The notes beneath the pieces were generated by a model. The model saw only the letters and a program-made list of their open reading frames with translations, ran no database searches and was not told the origin of the DNA. A stretch of DNA of 64,000 nt from Cristatella mucedo (Eukaryota > Bryozoa > Phylactolaemata > Cristatellidae), in NCBI GenBank assembly GCA_009760855.2, contig WPIO01000018.1, positions 2,032,501-2,096,500 of the forward strand, in the 5' to 3' direction. Shown here one piece after another: positions 12,781 through 25,690 of the stretch. Position 1 is the first letter of the stretch. Each line of letters starts with the position of its first letter. The position numbers and the translations under genes were made by a program.

Positions 12781-12870
12781 ATGACCAGGGTCATGGGCTC
12801 GAGCCTCGAGGCACATGTGAACTGCCCGGATAGAGATCGGATTCCCTCTGGGCGCTATACAAATGAATTG
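12781..12870 (+). mobile_element. SINE-A, truncated copy
   Basis: Starts at the B-box region (GGGCTCGAGCC) and runs through the L2-like 3' end to GGCGCTATACAAATGAATTG. Confidence 0.7.
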
Positions 12871-14651
12871 CTCACACAATGTATAGTATTCGCCTTGACC
12901 AGCAAGGCTGCTTCAGGAGAGGAAGCGGCTGCTCGAGAGTATGATGGGGATGTAGCAGTGGCGCCATCCTTGCCAGCTGAGCAAATCGCCATTTCATATG
13001 TGGCTATAGGCACTGCTCGAGTTCAAGTTACACGTTTGCAGAGAGTATGGGCAATCTGCCGCTGACACATCCGGTCCAGTCGCGCTATGCACGACTGCCG
13101 CCACGTTGCACATCGTTGTCATTCTGTATTCCTAGGCATGAGCCTCATCATTCTTACAAATTCAAGAACTTGGCTCGCGTGAGGCACCGGCGAGTGGACA
13201 ATGCAGCCGAGGACCAGGTGGTCGGCTTGCTTCATCCTCCACTGGCAGCTTTGCCTTCGGCAGCTTCTAGGCAGCTGCCAAGGCATCAGCACATAAAAGT
13301 GTGACCACGACTCGCATTTCCGATTAGCAAGGGCTGCTCTGTGTGAACAAGTGTGCCAATTGTCAGCAGCGAACACCTTAACCCATTGGGCTACATTGCG
13401 TGCAAGTGTGAAGGCACTTGATCGCTTCGATTGATTGCTGCTGTTCCGACTGCACAGGAATTTGCTGCTTCTTCTGACTGCTGCTGCTGCTTTAGATTGC
13501 TGCCTCATGCAGAACCAGTTTTGAGTCTTGAAAGCTGAGTGCTTGTGGCCCGACATGCCCAGGTGAGTGCTCCGCCATTAATGGCAAATTTGTGTCAGCA
13601 AGCCCTGGCACACTGGCTGCCTCAGCCCTGCCGGCTCAGAATAAAGATGTCACTCAGGCAACGGCTGCCTCGTTGACCCTCCGGATCTGCCTTTCTTCTT
13701 CCGACGGCCGTGGCCCCTAGCGCCAAGGCAACAGGATGGGCAGCAATCCTCCCCCCCCCTCACAATCCAATGCGGCAGATCCTGGCTTCCACCGGCTAAC
13801 AACAGTCTGTCTGCAGCAGCAGCTTTTTGTCCCGGGCCAGCCCACCTGACACAAGGTCCGGTGGGCAGCAGTAGCAGCAGCAGCAGTGAGCAAACCTTGT
13901 TTTCTGCCTACCACTGCCTCTTGGTTGGACGACATACCGAGGATGACACATCTCTCTGCAATTTTTCCACCATTAGCAGCCAGCAGGAATTGTTGCCACC
14001 GGTGCATTTTCTATTACAACAGCTGGCTTTCCTTAAGCTAAGCCTGGCTCTAGCAGACCACAATGTACTGGATGTATTTACATTAATCGGAAGGTGAATG
14101 AATTTCTACAGCTCGGTCCGAGCCTAGATGGCTCTAGGAGCTCAATCAGTGCCCAGCACTGTGCATTTCAGCAACAACGACAAGCAGATATAGCTCAAAT
14201 TATGGGGAAATCCGAGAAAGTGGGCAGAAGTGTGCTATCAGCAAAAGGCTGCCGGAAATAGGTTGAGCCCCAAGAGAGTATGGCATCGTCATTTTTATTG
14301 TCTCGTGAGAGTCTTATCAGTGAACATGGCAGCGCTGAGAGTGCCACAGCTAGAGTAGTGCAGCTTGGATTTTGACGAGGAGCCAGGCCATGCCGAAGGG
14401 CATTTCCCGGCAACAGGCACCGGCCAGCTGGTGCTGCTGCGGCTGCAAGTGCTGCTGCTGCTGAAGTGCTGCCCCGCATTCAGGGAGCTGGCAGGTTTAG
14501 TTGGTACTCACTAGCCAGCATAAAGTAGACATGGATACATTGTACAGCTGGAGAATGCAAATAAATTAAATTAGGCAGACCAACGACCAGAGAAGCTCGA
14601 TCCTGCTGAGAGTCCTAAAGGCGTCCAGCAGGCTCACTATTCCATAGTGAA
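12871..14651. other. No gene recognised
   Basis: Moderately GC-rich sequence with several 80-145-codon frames on opposite strands, none with a family signature. A (CAG)n-like tract near 13868-13890 and a poly-C tract near 13750 are present. Confidence 0.35.
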
Positions 14652-14676
14652 GAAAGAGAGAGAGAGAGAGAAATAG

Positions 14677-14727
<51 letters not shown>

Positions 14728-14887
14728 GTGAGATAGAGAGTGAGAGGCGGACAGAGAAAGAGAGAGTGAGAGGGAGAGAGAGAGAGAGAGGGAGAGACAG
14801 AAAAAATAGAGAGACAGAGAAAGGAGAGACATAGAGAGTGAGGAAGAGAGTGGGAGAGTGGGAGAGAGAGAGAGAGAGAGAGGGAGA
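14652..14887. repeat. (GA)n-rich microsatellite
   Basis: About 235 bp of GA repeats interspersed with GAGTGAGATA-type variants. The minus-strand Leu/Ser frames are artefacts. Confidence 0.95.
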
Positions 14888-15747
14888 GCTTGTGCCACGT
14901 TGGTGCTACCGAGTTGAACACGTGTACTCGGATTAATTCAACATCACGGTACGACGAACATACCTTAGTTATCCTTGGCTTCTTTAATCCATGCGAAGGC
15001 AGGCTGGACTACTAAGGTATGCAACAGTGGCGCCTGCATGTAAAAACTGCAGCTGGAGCATCGGTAGCTACAGCAGCAGGCCTAACCGGGCTCCTGGATC
15101 CACCTCTGCCAAAACCCATATGCTCCGTGCTGGAATGCTGTTGCGATTAAGCCCTCTTTGTCCCTGAATGCGACACGCTTCAGACCGTGCTGAATGATCA
15201 GCCTGAGAAGCTTGGCAATCCTGGGAGACGGCAACTGTCGCCAGGCACCAGAGAGAAAATCCAAAAGTCCTGAGTGCACACACTTTGGTGACGCTGACGT
15301 GCCTGCTCCTTCGCTGCTACTCAGCTCTGTGTTCGAGCTGATTTGAGATCGAGTCTCGACCTAGCCGTGCCAAAGACTGCATCGAGCAGCGAGCTGTAGT
15401 TTTAGCGGTGCCGCTGTGATGTCGGTATCAAATGCCAATCGAAGCAGTTCGCTGGGAGGACAGAGCCAACAATCTTAAAAGCTACTTTACCTTACTTTGG
15501 CTACCTGCCGGTGGCTTCAAGTCCCTGACATTGGCCACCAGCTTTCGAGCCCCAAGCAAGTAACCTCCCTTTACCCAGAGGGCAAATTTGAGAACCAGAG
15601 ATTAGAACGCCAGAGTTTTTCAAGAGCCGGTTTTTCGAAAGAAGTTTGACACACACGACGAGAGATGTGACTTAAATGCCGACCAGGTGCCGGCGGCCGC
15701 AGCAGCAATAGAAGAGCAACAGCTCGATTGTTAGTAGAAGCAGCAGC

Positions 15748-15905
<158 letters not shown>

Positions 15906-17224
15906 CTACTGCACATATCTGCCTTCCCAATCTGGAGCGCTTGGCGAATGTGGCCCCTAATGCTGCTCCGAGCTCCGTCAGCCAGGGTCGTGCTCAGCCG
16001 AACCCTAGCAGTCAAGCCCTCGGCAACGTGAAGCCGACCGCTCATGGAGCTGTTACTGGAGAGAAAAATTTTTCCCGGAAAGAAAAGTTTCCACACAAAA
16101 AATAAAGCTAATTCACCGAGTGCTTCTTCACCGGCAGCACGGCCAAAGAGGACCTAATGCCCCCTCCCCCCCCCAGCCACCCCCTCAGGATAGTAGGAGG
16201 CTTTCATGCCCTTGGAATGCTAATAGGGCAAGGAAATGGTTCGGAGGCGGCTGCCGGGCATGCCACTCTGCTTCCCAATAACGCCGACCACTAGATAACT
16301 AACACCCACGCACGACGTGAGCTACGTACCGCACCGAGCCTGGTCGGACCCGATGGGCAGGGGATGGGCAGGCGACGGGCGAGTGGCCCAGCTGCGCGCC
16401 CGAGATCCAGCTAATTTCGGAGCCGGGAGGTGCCAGCAGAGCCAACCTAGAGTGGATGGCCAGGAGAGGTCGAGCCGAACCCCTGTGTGCTGCAGTCTTA
16501 CCGGTGCAGCCGCAAACCTGGAGGACGGCCAACCGGCTTTGTGCACCTCGAATTCGAGTTTCGCGTCCTTTCTAGCCGACAGCAGACGTCAGTCGTGACG
16601 CAGCTGTGGCTGTTTCGCCCAGCAGCACAACGGCCAGAGCTTGGGGCTGGCTGCACGCCCAGCAACGCTCTAGATCGTCCGGCGACAGGGCGGCGACGAC
16701 GGTTCAGCAATTGCGTCGCCCGACTGGACGGGACGCTCGCTCTCAGGAGTCAGAGCGAGATCGGTTCGCGAGGGCCGTAGAAGAAAGAAAGAAAAGGTGC
16801 TTGCTCCACAAAAACTCAGGGAACGCGTCATCTCTATCCAGGCGCTTTGCGGCTTGCCGAAAGAGAATCGACACCCATTGCGTCGATAACGTGTGCACGG
16901 TATCGAGCATGCAAAAGCCAATAAGTGTCATGCTGAGGCCCTCTTTCTCAAGCAAACACTAAAACACTAAGGGGCAACGGTTGCAAGAAACTCTGGCGAG
17001 TATTGAGAATTGAATCGCGCACTTTTAAGCAGGCAAAGCGCTCCGCCACAAGAAAAGACAAGCTCGCTCGGGCGAAGGGAGAGCTGACAGGAACGCATGC
17101 GTTTTAGCTCAGACTTTCTAGGTGCAAGGTCATTCCACGTAATGACGTGGCCGTAAGAGAGTTCGGTACTTTCAGTGCTCATGAGCTGAAGGCTCGATCA
17201 CCAAAAGATTTAAATTTAGTACCA
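15906..17224. other. No gene recognised
   Basis: GC-rich sequence (particularly 16300-16800) with overlapping frames on all strands. No protein family is recognised. Confidence 0.35.
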
Positions 17225-17462
17225 GGAACGGTAGTGTTACTGGACACTGCAGAGCCGTTTCGAGAGCACTTTATTACTTAGATGAACCAGGAAGTAGGCT
17301 GGTGTAAGGAGTGAGGATCCTGTAAGCCAGACTGGGGATCTTGAACGTGCTCGATAGGGAGCAAGTGAAGTTCCCACAGAAGTGGGGTGATGGAGCACTT
17401 AAGCCTTTGACGACAGACCGCAGCTGCTCGTCTAGTACGAGCAGCTGAGTTTAACACCATTT
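17225..17462 (-). pseudogene. Diverged CR1/L2 LINE fragment
   Basis: The minus-strand frame has the sequence VLNSAARTRRAAAVC, then CSITPLLWELHLLPIEHV. This aligns with the QNSAARL...HITPLLxxLHWLPV block of CR1/L2 reverse transcriptases. It is more diverged than the L2-A and L2-B copies, so probably older or of another family. No tail or tail repeat was found. Confidence 0.6.
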
Positions 17463-19074
17463 AGAGAAATTAAGGACACAGGTCAAGAGTCCTGAATGTA
17501 AATCCATCCATAGGCAACGTCACACAACATGAACTAGTTTAGCTCTCGTGCTCTTATCTAAGCGATAAATTTGGCAGTGTTTCTTAGCTTAAAGCAGGAT
17601 TACTTGAAAGTTGAAGATACGTGCTCGTCCAATGAAAAGTCGTTTTGGAATAGTAAGCATCGATTAAGGGCAGACGTCGCGGGCACAGGCAGAGCCAAGG
17701 GGGGCAGCTGCCCCCCCCCTTCGTTAGCACTGGAGCAGCTCTGAAGATTAGCCGCTACGAGGGTCTTTGCCTTACTCGGTTTTTTACTGTGGCATCTGGG
17801 ATGTGAATCCAGGGGCACTGGCCAGGAAGAGTCAGAGGCTAGAATAACTTGGAGCTACGAGCCACCGCACAGACAGACGACACAGTCTGGGGAGGAGGCT
17901 GATTAATAGGCTTCGTGAACTAAGATGCTAGGCTGGAAGGCAAGTGCAAGAGTTCATTAGCCAAGGATACAAAGAGCATTCTTGACATGCTCCCTTAATG
18001 ACATGGATACACCTAATAATGGCCAACGAGAGTAGTATCCGAAAGATCAAAAACCCCATCGAAGCTCGACATTTTAGATGAGAGAGAGAGAGAGCGAATA
18101 GGAGGGAGTAAGGTACCTGGAGAGTTCGGAGATACGGCTTCGGTAGCTAAAGCGCGAGAATACGTTTCAAGAGTACGAGAGACCGAACGAGACGAGGACA
18201 AATAACAAAGTGAAACTTGGACTTCGCGCCCGTGGTGGCTACTCTGCTTGTCGCTCTATCTTGCTTCGCTGTAGCGTCCAACTTTGGGTTCGAGATCATC
18301 ACTAGCGATCGCATGTATACGGGATGGTTCGATATGGCGTGATTGACGGGGTTGGTTTTTTTTCATCCAGTAGAACCGCTTTTCGCCGAGGAGTAAAACG
18401 CTTTCGCCGCCGATACTGATCACCACGAGGTAAACTGTCCCATTCGACGCTCAATCGTGCCCGCGTGAACTTTAATCAGCACAACTGCGCCTCATTTCAC
18501 AGTTTCTCTTCAGAGCACACAGAGACAGACGCATACGCGTTGGCAAGTCTAGTTGGGCCGCCAGCACCACATCGTACCGTCATCCGCAGGCCCGCTAAAA
18601 CTTCGGAGGCAGTGTAAGAAAGGCCAACGTCCGTGGGTTGCCCCGCTCTGAGATTAAATGGAGAGCGAAGTATAGCGGTCTCGGAATGACAGCAGCAGTA
18701 GCCATTCTACCAAGTTTATTCATGGCGATGCAACGATCGTACAGAGACGGCAACTTCAAAAATTGTATATGGAAATATATTCGGGACTGACACGACACTG
18801 AAGAATGCCGGGGCGCTTTCCGACCTTGCAGGGATATTCACGTTTGCAGAGTTTGGTTGAGCCGAGGCCGGATATATCGCACCGCACAAGCTAATGCGAC
18901 TTATCCTTACACAGCCATGATCAACCTCTAAAGCTGAACGTGCGTTCAGCGTACCTACACTTATCAAGACACGCCATCGAGCGACTATGGCTTCCGACTA
19001 CCACAGAGACTCCATGCTACCGGATGTTGCGAAAAAAAGCCGTAATGACGCGATGGATGACGCGATCATTAGAT
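17463..19074. other. No gene recognised
   Basis: Contains a C-rich palindrome-like block at 17685-17722 (GGCAGAGCCAAGGGGGGCAG followed by CTGCCCCCC), which resembles the end of a hAT-type MITE, and a short (GA)n near 18079. No coding assignment. Confidence 0.35.
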
Positions 19075-19135
19075 ATACAGTTGCCGTAGAGAGTTTGAGT
19101 TCTCTGAGAGTCCACACACAAATGCATTATTATTA
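19075..19135 (+). mobile_element. L2-type 3' tail fragment
   Basis: AGAGAGTTTGAGTTCTCTGA is followed by an (ATT)n-like end, the degraded signature of the L2-A/SINE-A 3' terminus. Confidence 0.5.
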
Positions 19136-19206
19136 GTTTTTCTTATTTGCAAACTGTGTGCGGGCGCTCAATTGTCAGATACAGATCTTGCAATTTCCAC
19201 TGTAGC

Positions 19207-19257
19207 TATCGCTGTTGGCAAGGGTTGTCCCCACCTGAAAATCCTAGCTCCGCCACT
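19207..19257. mobile_element. MITE terminal fragment
   Basis: The end ACCTGAAAATCCTAGCTCCG leading into CCACTG matches the right end of the MITE at 1940-2113. The opposite end was not identified. Confidence 0.35.
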
Positions 19258-19649
19258 GGTCATGAGAATGACTCAAGGTGAATCAATCTTGGGTCTCCCA
19301 ACTTTCGGGTGGCACTAGGCTTGCCTATAACTGTCAGGTTGGTCATTCTTTAAGCTTCAGGAAGTTAGCAGCCATCCAATCACGAATGTCGTCGGTGCAG
19401 GCAGCGAGGAAATTGAGAGAGTCGCATGAGGAGCAGAGCCGAAAGACAGCTAGAGCCCGAGTGTCGTCGGCGTAGAAAATGAAGCCGCGCTTTTTCTTTC
19501 GACGATGACTTCTGATTACGTAGATAGTAAAAAGAAGGTGGCTTAAGAAAGCCCTGGGATAGCCCGTGCTTTACATGCTCCCTGGATGCATTTACATCTA
19601 CACTCTGACATGTTTCCACTGAGGTGTGACCTAACATGGTTTAATACTA

Positions 19650-21600
19650 AGCTTCAGGTCAAGGATGCCTAAGCGTGTGGAGAGGCACTCCAGCAGCAGG
19701 ATCTGGCGGATCGCCAGTGCCCTATCCAGCCGATAGATCAAGGAGCGATAGCAGAGAGGCTCTAACCCGATCGGCCTTGTTCGGAACGTCTATGCAAACC
19801 CGAAGCGGAGCGGGATGCAGGGGCAGACGACTGTCGGATGGACTGTCGCGCTTGCGGCGGCTCTCACCGCAGGCCCGAGGGCTTCGCGAACCAGCAGCCG
19901 GCAGCAGCGCAGAACATCGGGACGCGTGCGTGCGTGCGTGGGGCGAGGTTGGTTGAGGTGGGGCGAGGTTGGCGGCCGAGTTCACAATCGACCGGAGTAG
20001 TTCGCACCGGCTTCTGTCTAACCGCGCTCCTAATGCGCCGCCATTAGCGCTGAACGTGGGACGCCGAGCGGAGCGTCGCTCTCTCCGCCGCATCGCCCCT
20101 CACGCCGCACGCCTTCGAGTCTGGTCCGAGCTCTCGGCAGCCGCCGGGAGGAGCTTCCAGCGCAGATTGTCAGATTAAAAAATATAGTGAATCGTGCGCC
20201 AATCGCGGCCCGTCAATTTTGCGTAGCTTCTGAGCAAGCCTTTATCGCGGGCGCGAAGAGCCGCGACCATGCCAACCGCGATAAAACGCGCCCGTCCGCC
20301 CTCGCAGCGCGTGGGCGGACGGGCGGCAGCTGCCGTTAGTCACTCGGACGGCGTAACGTCCGTCCGCTGGGCATACCGGCCATTCCTCGACGGGTCTCTC
20401 CGGATGGGCAAGCTGCGGGCCAACTCGGCGCGTCACAGGCCGCCGCCGGGCTCGCTAATTGCGGCTGGCTGCGTTGGTGCCGTTCGCCGCCTGCCAGGTC
20501 TCCGTGGAACGAACGCACTCGGTGACTGCGACCGCTCCATCCTGCGCCGTTCCGGCGCGGCCCACGGACCGAGCGCGGGGGGGGGGGCGGAGGGCGTGGT
20601 AGGAGGGCTACAGCTAGCGCCATCGCACGCCTCCGCGAGCAGGTGCTCGCCGTTGGCGGTCTTCGGGCGAGAGTCGACGACGAGGATTCGCCGACCCGCT
20701 CGCGCAGGCTCGCGCCGACGGCGTGCACGCGCAAGGCCTCCTCCGCCGCTTGCGCGCGCGAGCGAGCAGTCGGCGAGGCGCCGGGACGGCGGCGGCCGGC
20801 GGGGCGCTCTCGGCAAAGCCCGCTCGCCCGCGAACGGCTCGAAGAACATCCGGGCGCGGCGCGACGAATCGCTCGGGCGCGAACGTGCTCTCCTGCTCGG
20901 GCGGTTTCGTCGATCTCGAAATCGTTTTTGAGTTCTTCCGTCAAACTCGTGCACGGCGTCGTGACTTGACGCACGCGAGAGCGTCCCTTTGCAAAGATCC
21001 GCAAAAGGACTTCAGGCGCGAGACCGCGTGCTCGGTCTGCGGCAGAGCGGCTTGCGCCCGGCCAAGGACGAATTCTCAAGGCGAGGCTATGCAGCTCAGA
21101 CAAGCCCAACCCGTTCGGGCGATTTGTGCGCCATAATGAAGCGCAGTATGGATGGGCATCTAAAGAGAGACCGCTCTCCGAGCGAGCTTCGCGTGGGTAG
21201 TCAGTGCGACGTACGCATTCGAGTCGAATGCTGCCATCCTTGTAGAGCACACTCACAGCGGCGACACACTCGGTGGCACACGTAGGCTGCATTCGCCGCG
21301 ATCTGGCGTCTGGATTAGTGCTCTGCCGCGCCACCTCTTCGCGCAGCCAAAGCGAGCGTTCCGCTCGAGCCTCTGCCTCTGGTAAATGCCCGGCCGATCG
21401 TGCGCTCGGCATCACCAGGCGGCGAGGGTCGGCGCAACGGAGCTCGCTAACGCCTCCCCTACAGCGGGACACTAAGACGCCGATGCACTTTGGCCCTCCA
21501 TGGGGCCATGGTTTGCGGTGTGCGCAATACCCGAAGGCGACCGATGGGCCGTTTGGCAACCAGCCCGCCAGGTTGAATGGAAAAAAAGAGCCCAGCTGGA
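19650..21600. other. CpG-rich island with long open frames
   Basis: Strongly GC- and CpG-rich. Frames of up to several hundred codons are open on both strands at once, with Arg/Ala/Pro/Ser-rich products and no recognisable domain. That is what high GC produces by chance. A strong hairpin (12-bp stem, 20290-20301 with 20313-20324) is included. It could be a promoter-associated island of a gene I cannot identify. Confidence 0.4.
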
Positions 21601-21607
21601 AAAAGTG

Positions 21608-21785
21608 AGAAAGGAGAACCGTGAGGGAGAGGGGGAAATAGATTGCGAGGGAATGTGTGAGGGAGAGTGAGGAAATAGATTGCGAGAGAATGTGTGAGGG
21701 AGAGGGGGAAATAGATTGCGAGAGAATGTGTGAGGGAGAGGGGGGAAATAAATTGCGAGAGAATGTGTGAGGGAGAGGCAAAAGG
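21608..21785. repeat. ~36-bp minisatellite
   Basis: Four tandem, slightly variable units built on GAAATAGATTGCGAGAGAAT plus GTGTGAGGGAGAGGGG. Two shorter variant units with GGCAAAAGGAATGACA follow. It grades into the adjacent (GA)n run, suggesting the units arose from it. Confidence 0.85.
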
Positions 21786-21819
21786 GATGACATAGGGAGA
21801 CGGCAAAAGGAATGACAGA

Positions 21820-21821
21820 GG

Positions 21822-21903
<82 letters not shown>
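21820..21903. repeat. (GA)n microsatellite
   Basis: About 80 bp of pure GA dinucleotide. Confidence 0.97.
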
Positions 21904-21905
<2 letters not shown>

Positions 21906-23035
21906 AGAGCGTCAACGAGTAGCAATATCGCTGCCTGCTATAAATGCTAGCAGTTACCTTAGTGACGCAGCGGTGAGATTCAATAATCAAGAGGTGATAA
22001 AAATATGCTGATAAAAACGCGAAAGACGAGAAGTAATAGAAACATCTGCGAACACTATTTACCACGCTCCTCATCACGTTGACTGATATTCTCGACTTTC
22101 CTCGAGCCATTCACTCCACTCCTCAGTATCCGCCGCCTGCTCACTTACGTCAGCCAACTAATGCGACAAGTTTGCATATCTACTGCAACCTTTCTGCGCA
22201 GCAAAAGCACGTCTCAGTATGGCTCGGCGCTGCTATTAATCTATTATTAGCTATAATCCCATGATAAATGCCTTGTTGACTGCTACAACCGCTGCCTGAG
22301 AACTCAATTTGCTAGAAAGAGCGTTCGAGCAGAAAGCTGGATGTAGGGCAGCATCCGCTACGATTCTCTGGATGGCCGCCCACGCCAGACAAGGGCACTT
22401 CGCCCGACGTTCCGGGCTCGGTGCACTCGATTCTAGCTCGGGGTCAAGGTGACGAGCGAGCTGAGATATTCCTCAGCAGCGCACGTTACTTTGGCGTTAC
22501 CGGCTTGGCTGCCACGCTCCGCGGGACGAGGGCTTTGCTGCGCAAAGCCGTCGGCTTCGCCTTCTTCGCGGTCTCTCTCGCGGCCAAGTGCCGCTGCCCG
22601 GCGGCCTAGGCGCACAGAAGGGGGCGCCGCGCACTCTCGCGCCACCCTCCTTTGGCCCAGCCCGAATGGAGAGTGTCGGATGGCACGATTGCAGACGCAC
22701 CTTTTCGATCTCGCCCGATCGCCCGATCTCTGGCTAGGGTCGAGGTGTGCGATCCCACTCAGCCGCTCAGTCGCTAGGACGGCCTCGAAATCGCTCAGCG
22801 ACTCGGGAATCCATCGAGGCCTGCCCCCTCCGAGCGTCCCCGTCCTTGACGACTCGGTATCGGCTGCTGGGTCCTTGCCGACAGCACAGCTGTTCACGTA
22901 TGCGACTAGCAGCGAGCCCCTGAAACGACGGCGTGCCAGATCAGCCATATCATGACTGCTGAAAGAGTATTCGCGATTCCTGACCTACAGCGCCGAGAAG
23001 GTGGTTGTGCGACAATCAAGACGAAGTCATGTAAT
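21904..23035. other. No gene recognised
   Basis: A GC-rich part at 22420-22950 is open on both strands (168 and 171 codons, mirror frames). No domain is recognisable. Confidence 0.35.
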
Positions 23036-23150
23036 AACAAGAATGATAATGATAATATAGTCAGTACAGCCCTTTCAGAGAACTCGATCGCTTTCTAGGT
23101 GCTTTACATTTGCTGCAATGGAAGAGCGACAGATGGTTAGGCCGGGGCGG
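23036..23150 (-). mobile_element. L2-A 3' tail fragment
   Basis: Reverse-oriented: an AT-rich imperfect (AAT)n run, then AGAGAACTCGATCGCTTTCT and the complement of the family 3' UTR. Confidence 0.7.
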
Positions 23151-23364
23151 AAGAAGATGAGCTCTAGCCGTTGAGCCTCGGGCGCAAGCTGCGCCCGAGG
23201 CTGTGCGCCGGTCGGTAGTTCAGTGGTGCTCTGCGCGCCATGCGAGAATTGCTGTACACTGTGGCTGATTCGGGACTCTCTGTAACCATCCGTCGCGAAC
23301 GGGTAGACTCCTGTACGCAACGGTAATAGTCTTGCTGCCGCAAGATTCCCAGCCCTGGGGTAAA

Positions 23365-23515
23365 GGTTCTTACTCTTTGCGACCCAGGTTGTGGGTTTGA
23401 GTCCTGCAGTGGGCGATCGAATATTGCACAATGCAAGCGGTGGCGACAACCGTTAAGGCTCTGCTGCCACTACACAAACGAGGCTGTTAAATCAGCTAAC
23501 CTACTGATATATATT
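23365..23515 (+). mobile_element. SINE-B copy
   Basis: B box GGGTTTGAGTCCTGC, body AAGCGGTGGCGACAACCGTT, end AATCAGCTAA and a TATTTATTT tail. Confidence 0.75.
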
Positions 23516-25499
23516 TATTTGTTTGAGGTACGGGCGCTCTTCGTATTTGCCGCGTTCCTCTACTGACGGCATTACAAGCCAGCGTGCTTTGGTGCTGTAC
23601 CTATAGGCCGCCAGCTCTGGTTAAAAGCCACGCGATTTTACCGGTTTTTGTGCGAATCAGAAAGAACTCGAACCCCCGTACGAGCGCTGCTTTTGCGGCA
23701 TACTTATGCCCGGACGTGGATGCAGCTAAACCCTTTTTATAACACTCTGCACACAGCGGACATGCTTTATTGTTAAACCAGCGCTTCGCGTCCCCCTCAT
23801 ATAAAAGAGGCGGATGCAGTCTTTGCATCGGGCTATTCGTTTTTTAAGAGGATATATCGATATACCGCGCAGCAAGGTGCTGCTGATCCATGTAAAAAAT
23901 TGAGATTTCTTGAGTCATACGTCATATACGGTCGGCCATCATTATTAAACTCAAAGGCTGACGTACCCTTTAGGTTTGCACAGCGCGGCGCGGCGCCGCC
24001 GATAAGCCGTCGGGCGCCCGCCTGGGGAGTGGCAGTGCGGCTCCGTGTCGGACCTCGAATCTCGTGAGCCAACATCTCGCCTCGCGAGCTGCGCTTGGCG
24101 CCGGCGCCAGGCACAGGGGCACCCGTCGCACTGAGCAGAGCAGAGAAGAACAGAGAAGAGCAGCGCAGAACAGAGAAGAGCAGAGCAGAACAAGGCAGGG
24201 CAGAGCAGTAGTTCAGCAGAGCGCGTCGCGAGCCGCCGGAGTTTTCCTGCGCTCGCGCTCGATCGACTGAGCGTCGCCACTGGCGCGCTGGGTGGGAGCC
24301 AACGAAGGTGAGGCAGCCCCTCCCCCCTGCGCAGGCCGGCCCGCTACTCGGCGCATCTTGAATTTAGGCTCCGGCTGCGAGGCTGACGGCGCGACCCACG
24401 AGACACGTGCTGCGGCGCTGCCGGCGTCGTCGCGCACTGCACGTGTCTCCGCAGCCGCTGCCACGGCCACAACATGCCTCAGGAACCTCCCCTTCTCCTC
24501 GGGGGGGGGGGGGCTCCTCAACCGCCGACCGCCCCTCCCGGACGGGCGACCAACCAGCAGCCGCCGCTACAATGGCTAAATGGGCGTCGTGCGGCGGCGG
24601 ACGCGCGACCGCAGCCGACCCGCCATCGACCGACGGCTCGACTCCGCCCAGCCGCCGTGGTCGCGAAGAGCTCGCTGCTTGTGCGCCAACTGGCGGATTG
24701 AGGGGAGGCAGGCAGGCAGCAGAAAAGCAGCCAGTTCGCGACGGCCAGCCTCATAAACGGCCCGAAGTCCGACTTGTGGACCAGCTCGCCGACGGGCGCG
24801 GATCTGCGACCGCTGCGGCGGGCCACCGCATCAGCACTTCGACCGCAGCGGGCGAGCCCGAGTGCCCTGGGCCCGCCGCGCTGCGGTCGTCGCGGCGATG
24901 GTGGCCTCGGTCGTCGTGGGCGCCGCAGCACCGCGGAGGCGGCGGCGGCGCATTAGCGGGTAGCGATGTTGCCGCTTGCCTGCGGCTGCGAAACCGAGCC
25001 GCATCGACAGGGCACTGCGCTGGCCCGGACTTTGTGGGCTCGTCCGTGGCCTTGCCGCGACCGTGAGACATTCTCAGCTCGGGGCGATGCCGCGGCCGCG
25101 ACGTTCGGCTCTGTTCGTATCGTTTCGTCACTTGCGTCCGTTTAACGGAGAGAGCGAACGATGCCGATTCGCGCTCTGGCATCCGGAGCTGGTGCTAGGG
25201 GCCGGCCGAAGGAAAGTCAGTGCAATGTGCGTCGGAAGGCGTTGCTTAAATGGCGGCGGTCCGGCGCATGCGGACGCGCGAGACCGATCGGCTCGCGCGC
25301 TCCGAGCGGAGGAGATATCGGCTCGCTCGCTGTGCGCGCTCACCGGTGCGTAAGTGTCAGACTCTGGCCAGACTCGCTCGAAACGACTCGTCGAGAACAG
25401 GTATTGAGCATGTGCTATGCATACTATATCCGGTCGCATTTCACACATGCTCTGTGGGACCGTTCGTCCGACTCTTCAAACACGAATCAAGTAAACTTT
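23516..25499. other. GC-rich, no gene recognised
   Basis: 24000-25450 is GC-rich with multiple overlapping frames (up to 219 codons, 24407-25066) on both strands. A degenerate AGCAGAGAAGAAC-type purine repeat lies at 24128-24222 and a poly-G run near 24500. No domain or reliable exon was identified. Confidence 0.35.
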
Positions 25500-25648
25500 G
25501 GCTGATTCAGTAGCCCTGTGTATATAGCGGCAGAACAACCTTAGCGAATAGATAATCTCTGCTCGCCACGGGCATAGAAGGACTGCAAGCTGCCGGAGTG
25601 GAACGCAAGACCTGGGTCGTGAAGGGGGAATACCTTACAGCCGGGCTA
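25500..25648 (-). mobile_element. SINE-B, diverged copy
   Basis: Reverse-oriented. The complement of the AATCAGCTA-type end and the body are degraded but in the right order, and the head is recognisable by ACCTGGGTCGTG. Confidence 0.5.
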
Positions 25649-25690
25649 ATAATAATAATAATAAAATAAATGATAATATATATATATATA

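Noticed and set aside
20336-21925. 529-codon open frame on the minus strand
   Set aside because: It runs through a GA microsatellite, a minisatellite and a CpG-rich island, and overlaps long frames on the other strand. The product is low complexity with no domain, as expected for stop-poor composition.
24407-25066. 219-codon plus-strand frame
   Set aside because: Arg/Ala/Pro-rich product in GC-rich DNA with an equally open opposite strand; no recognisable domain.
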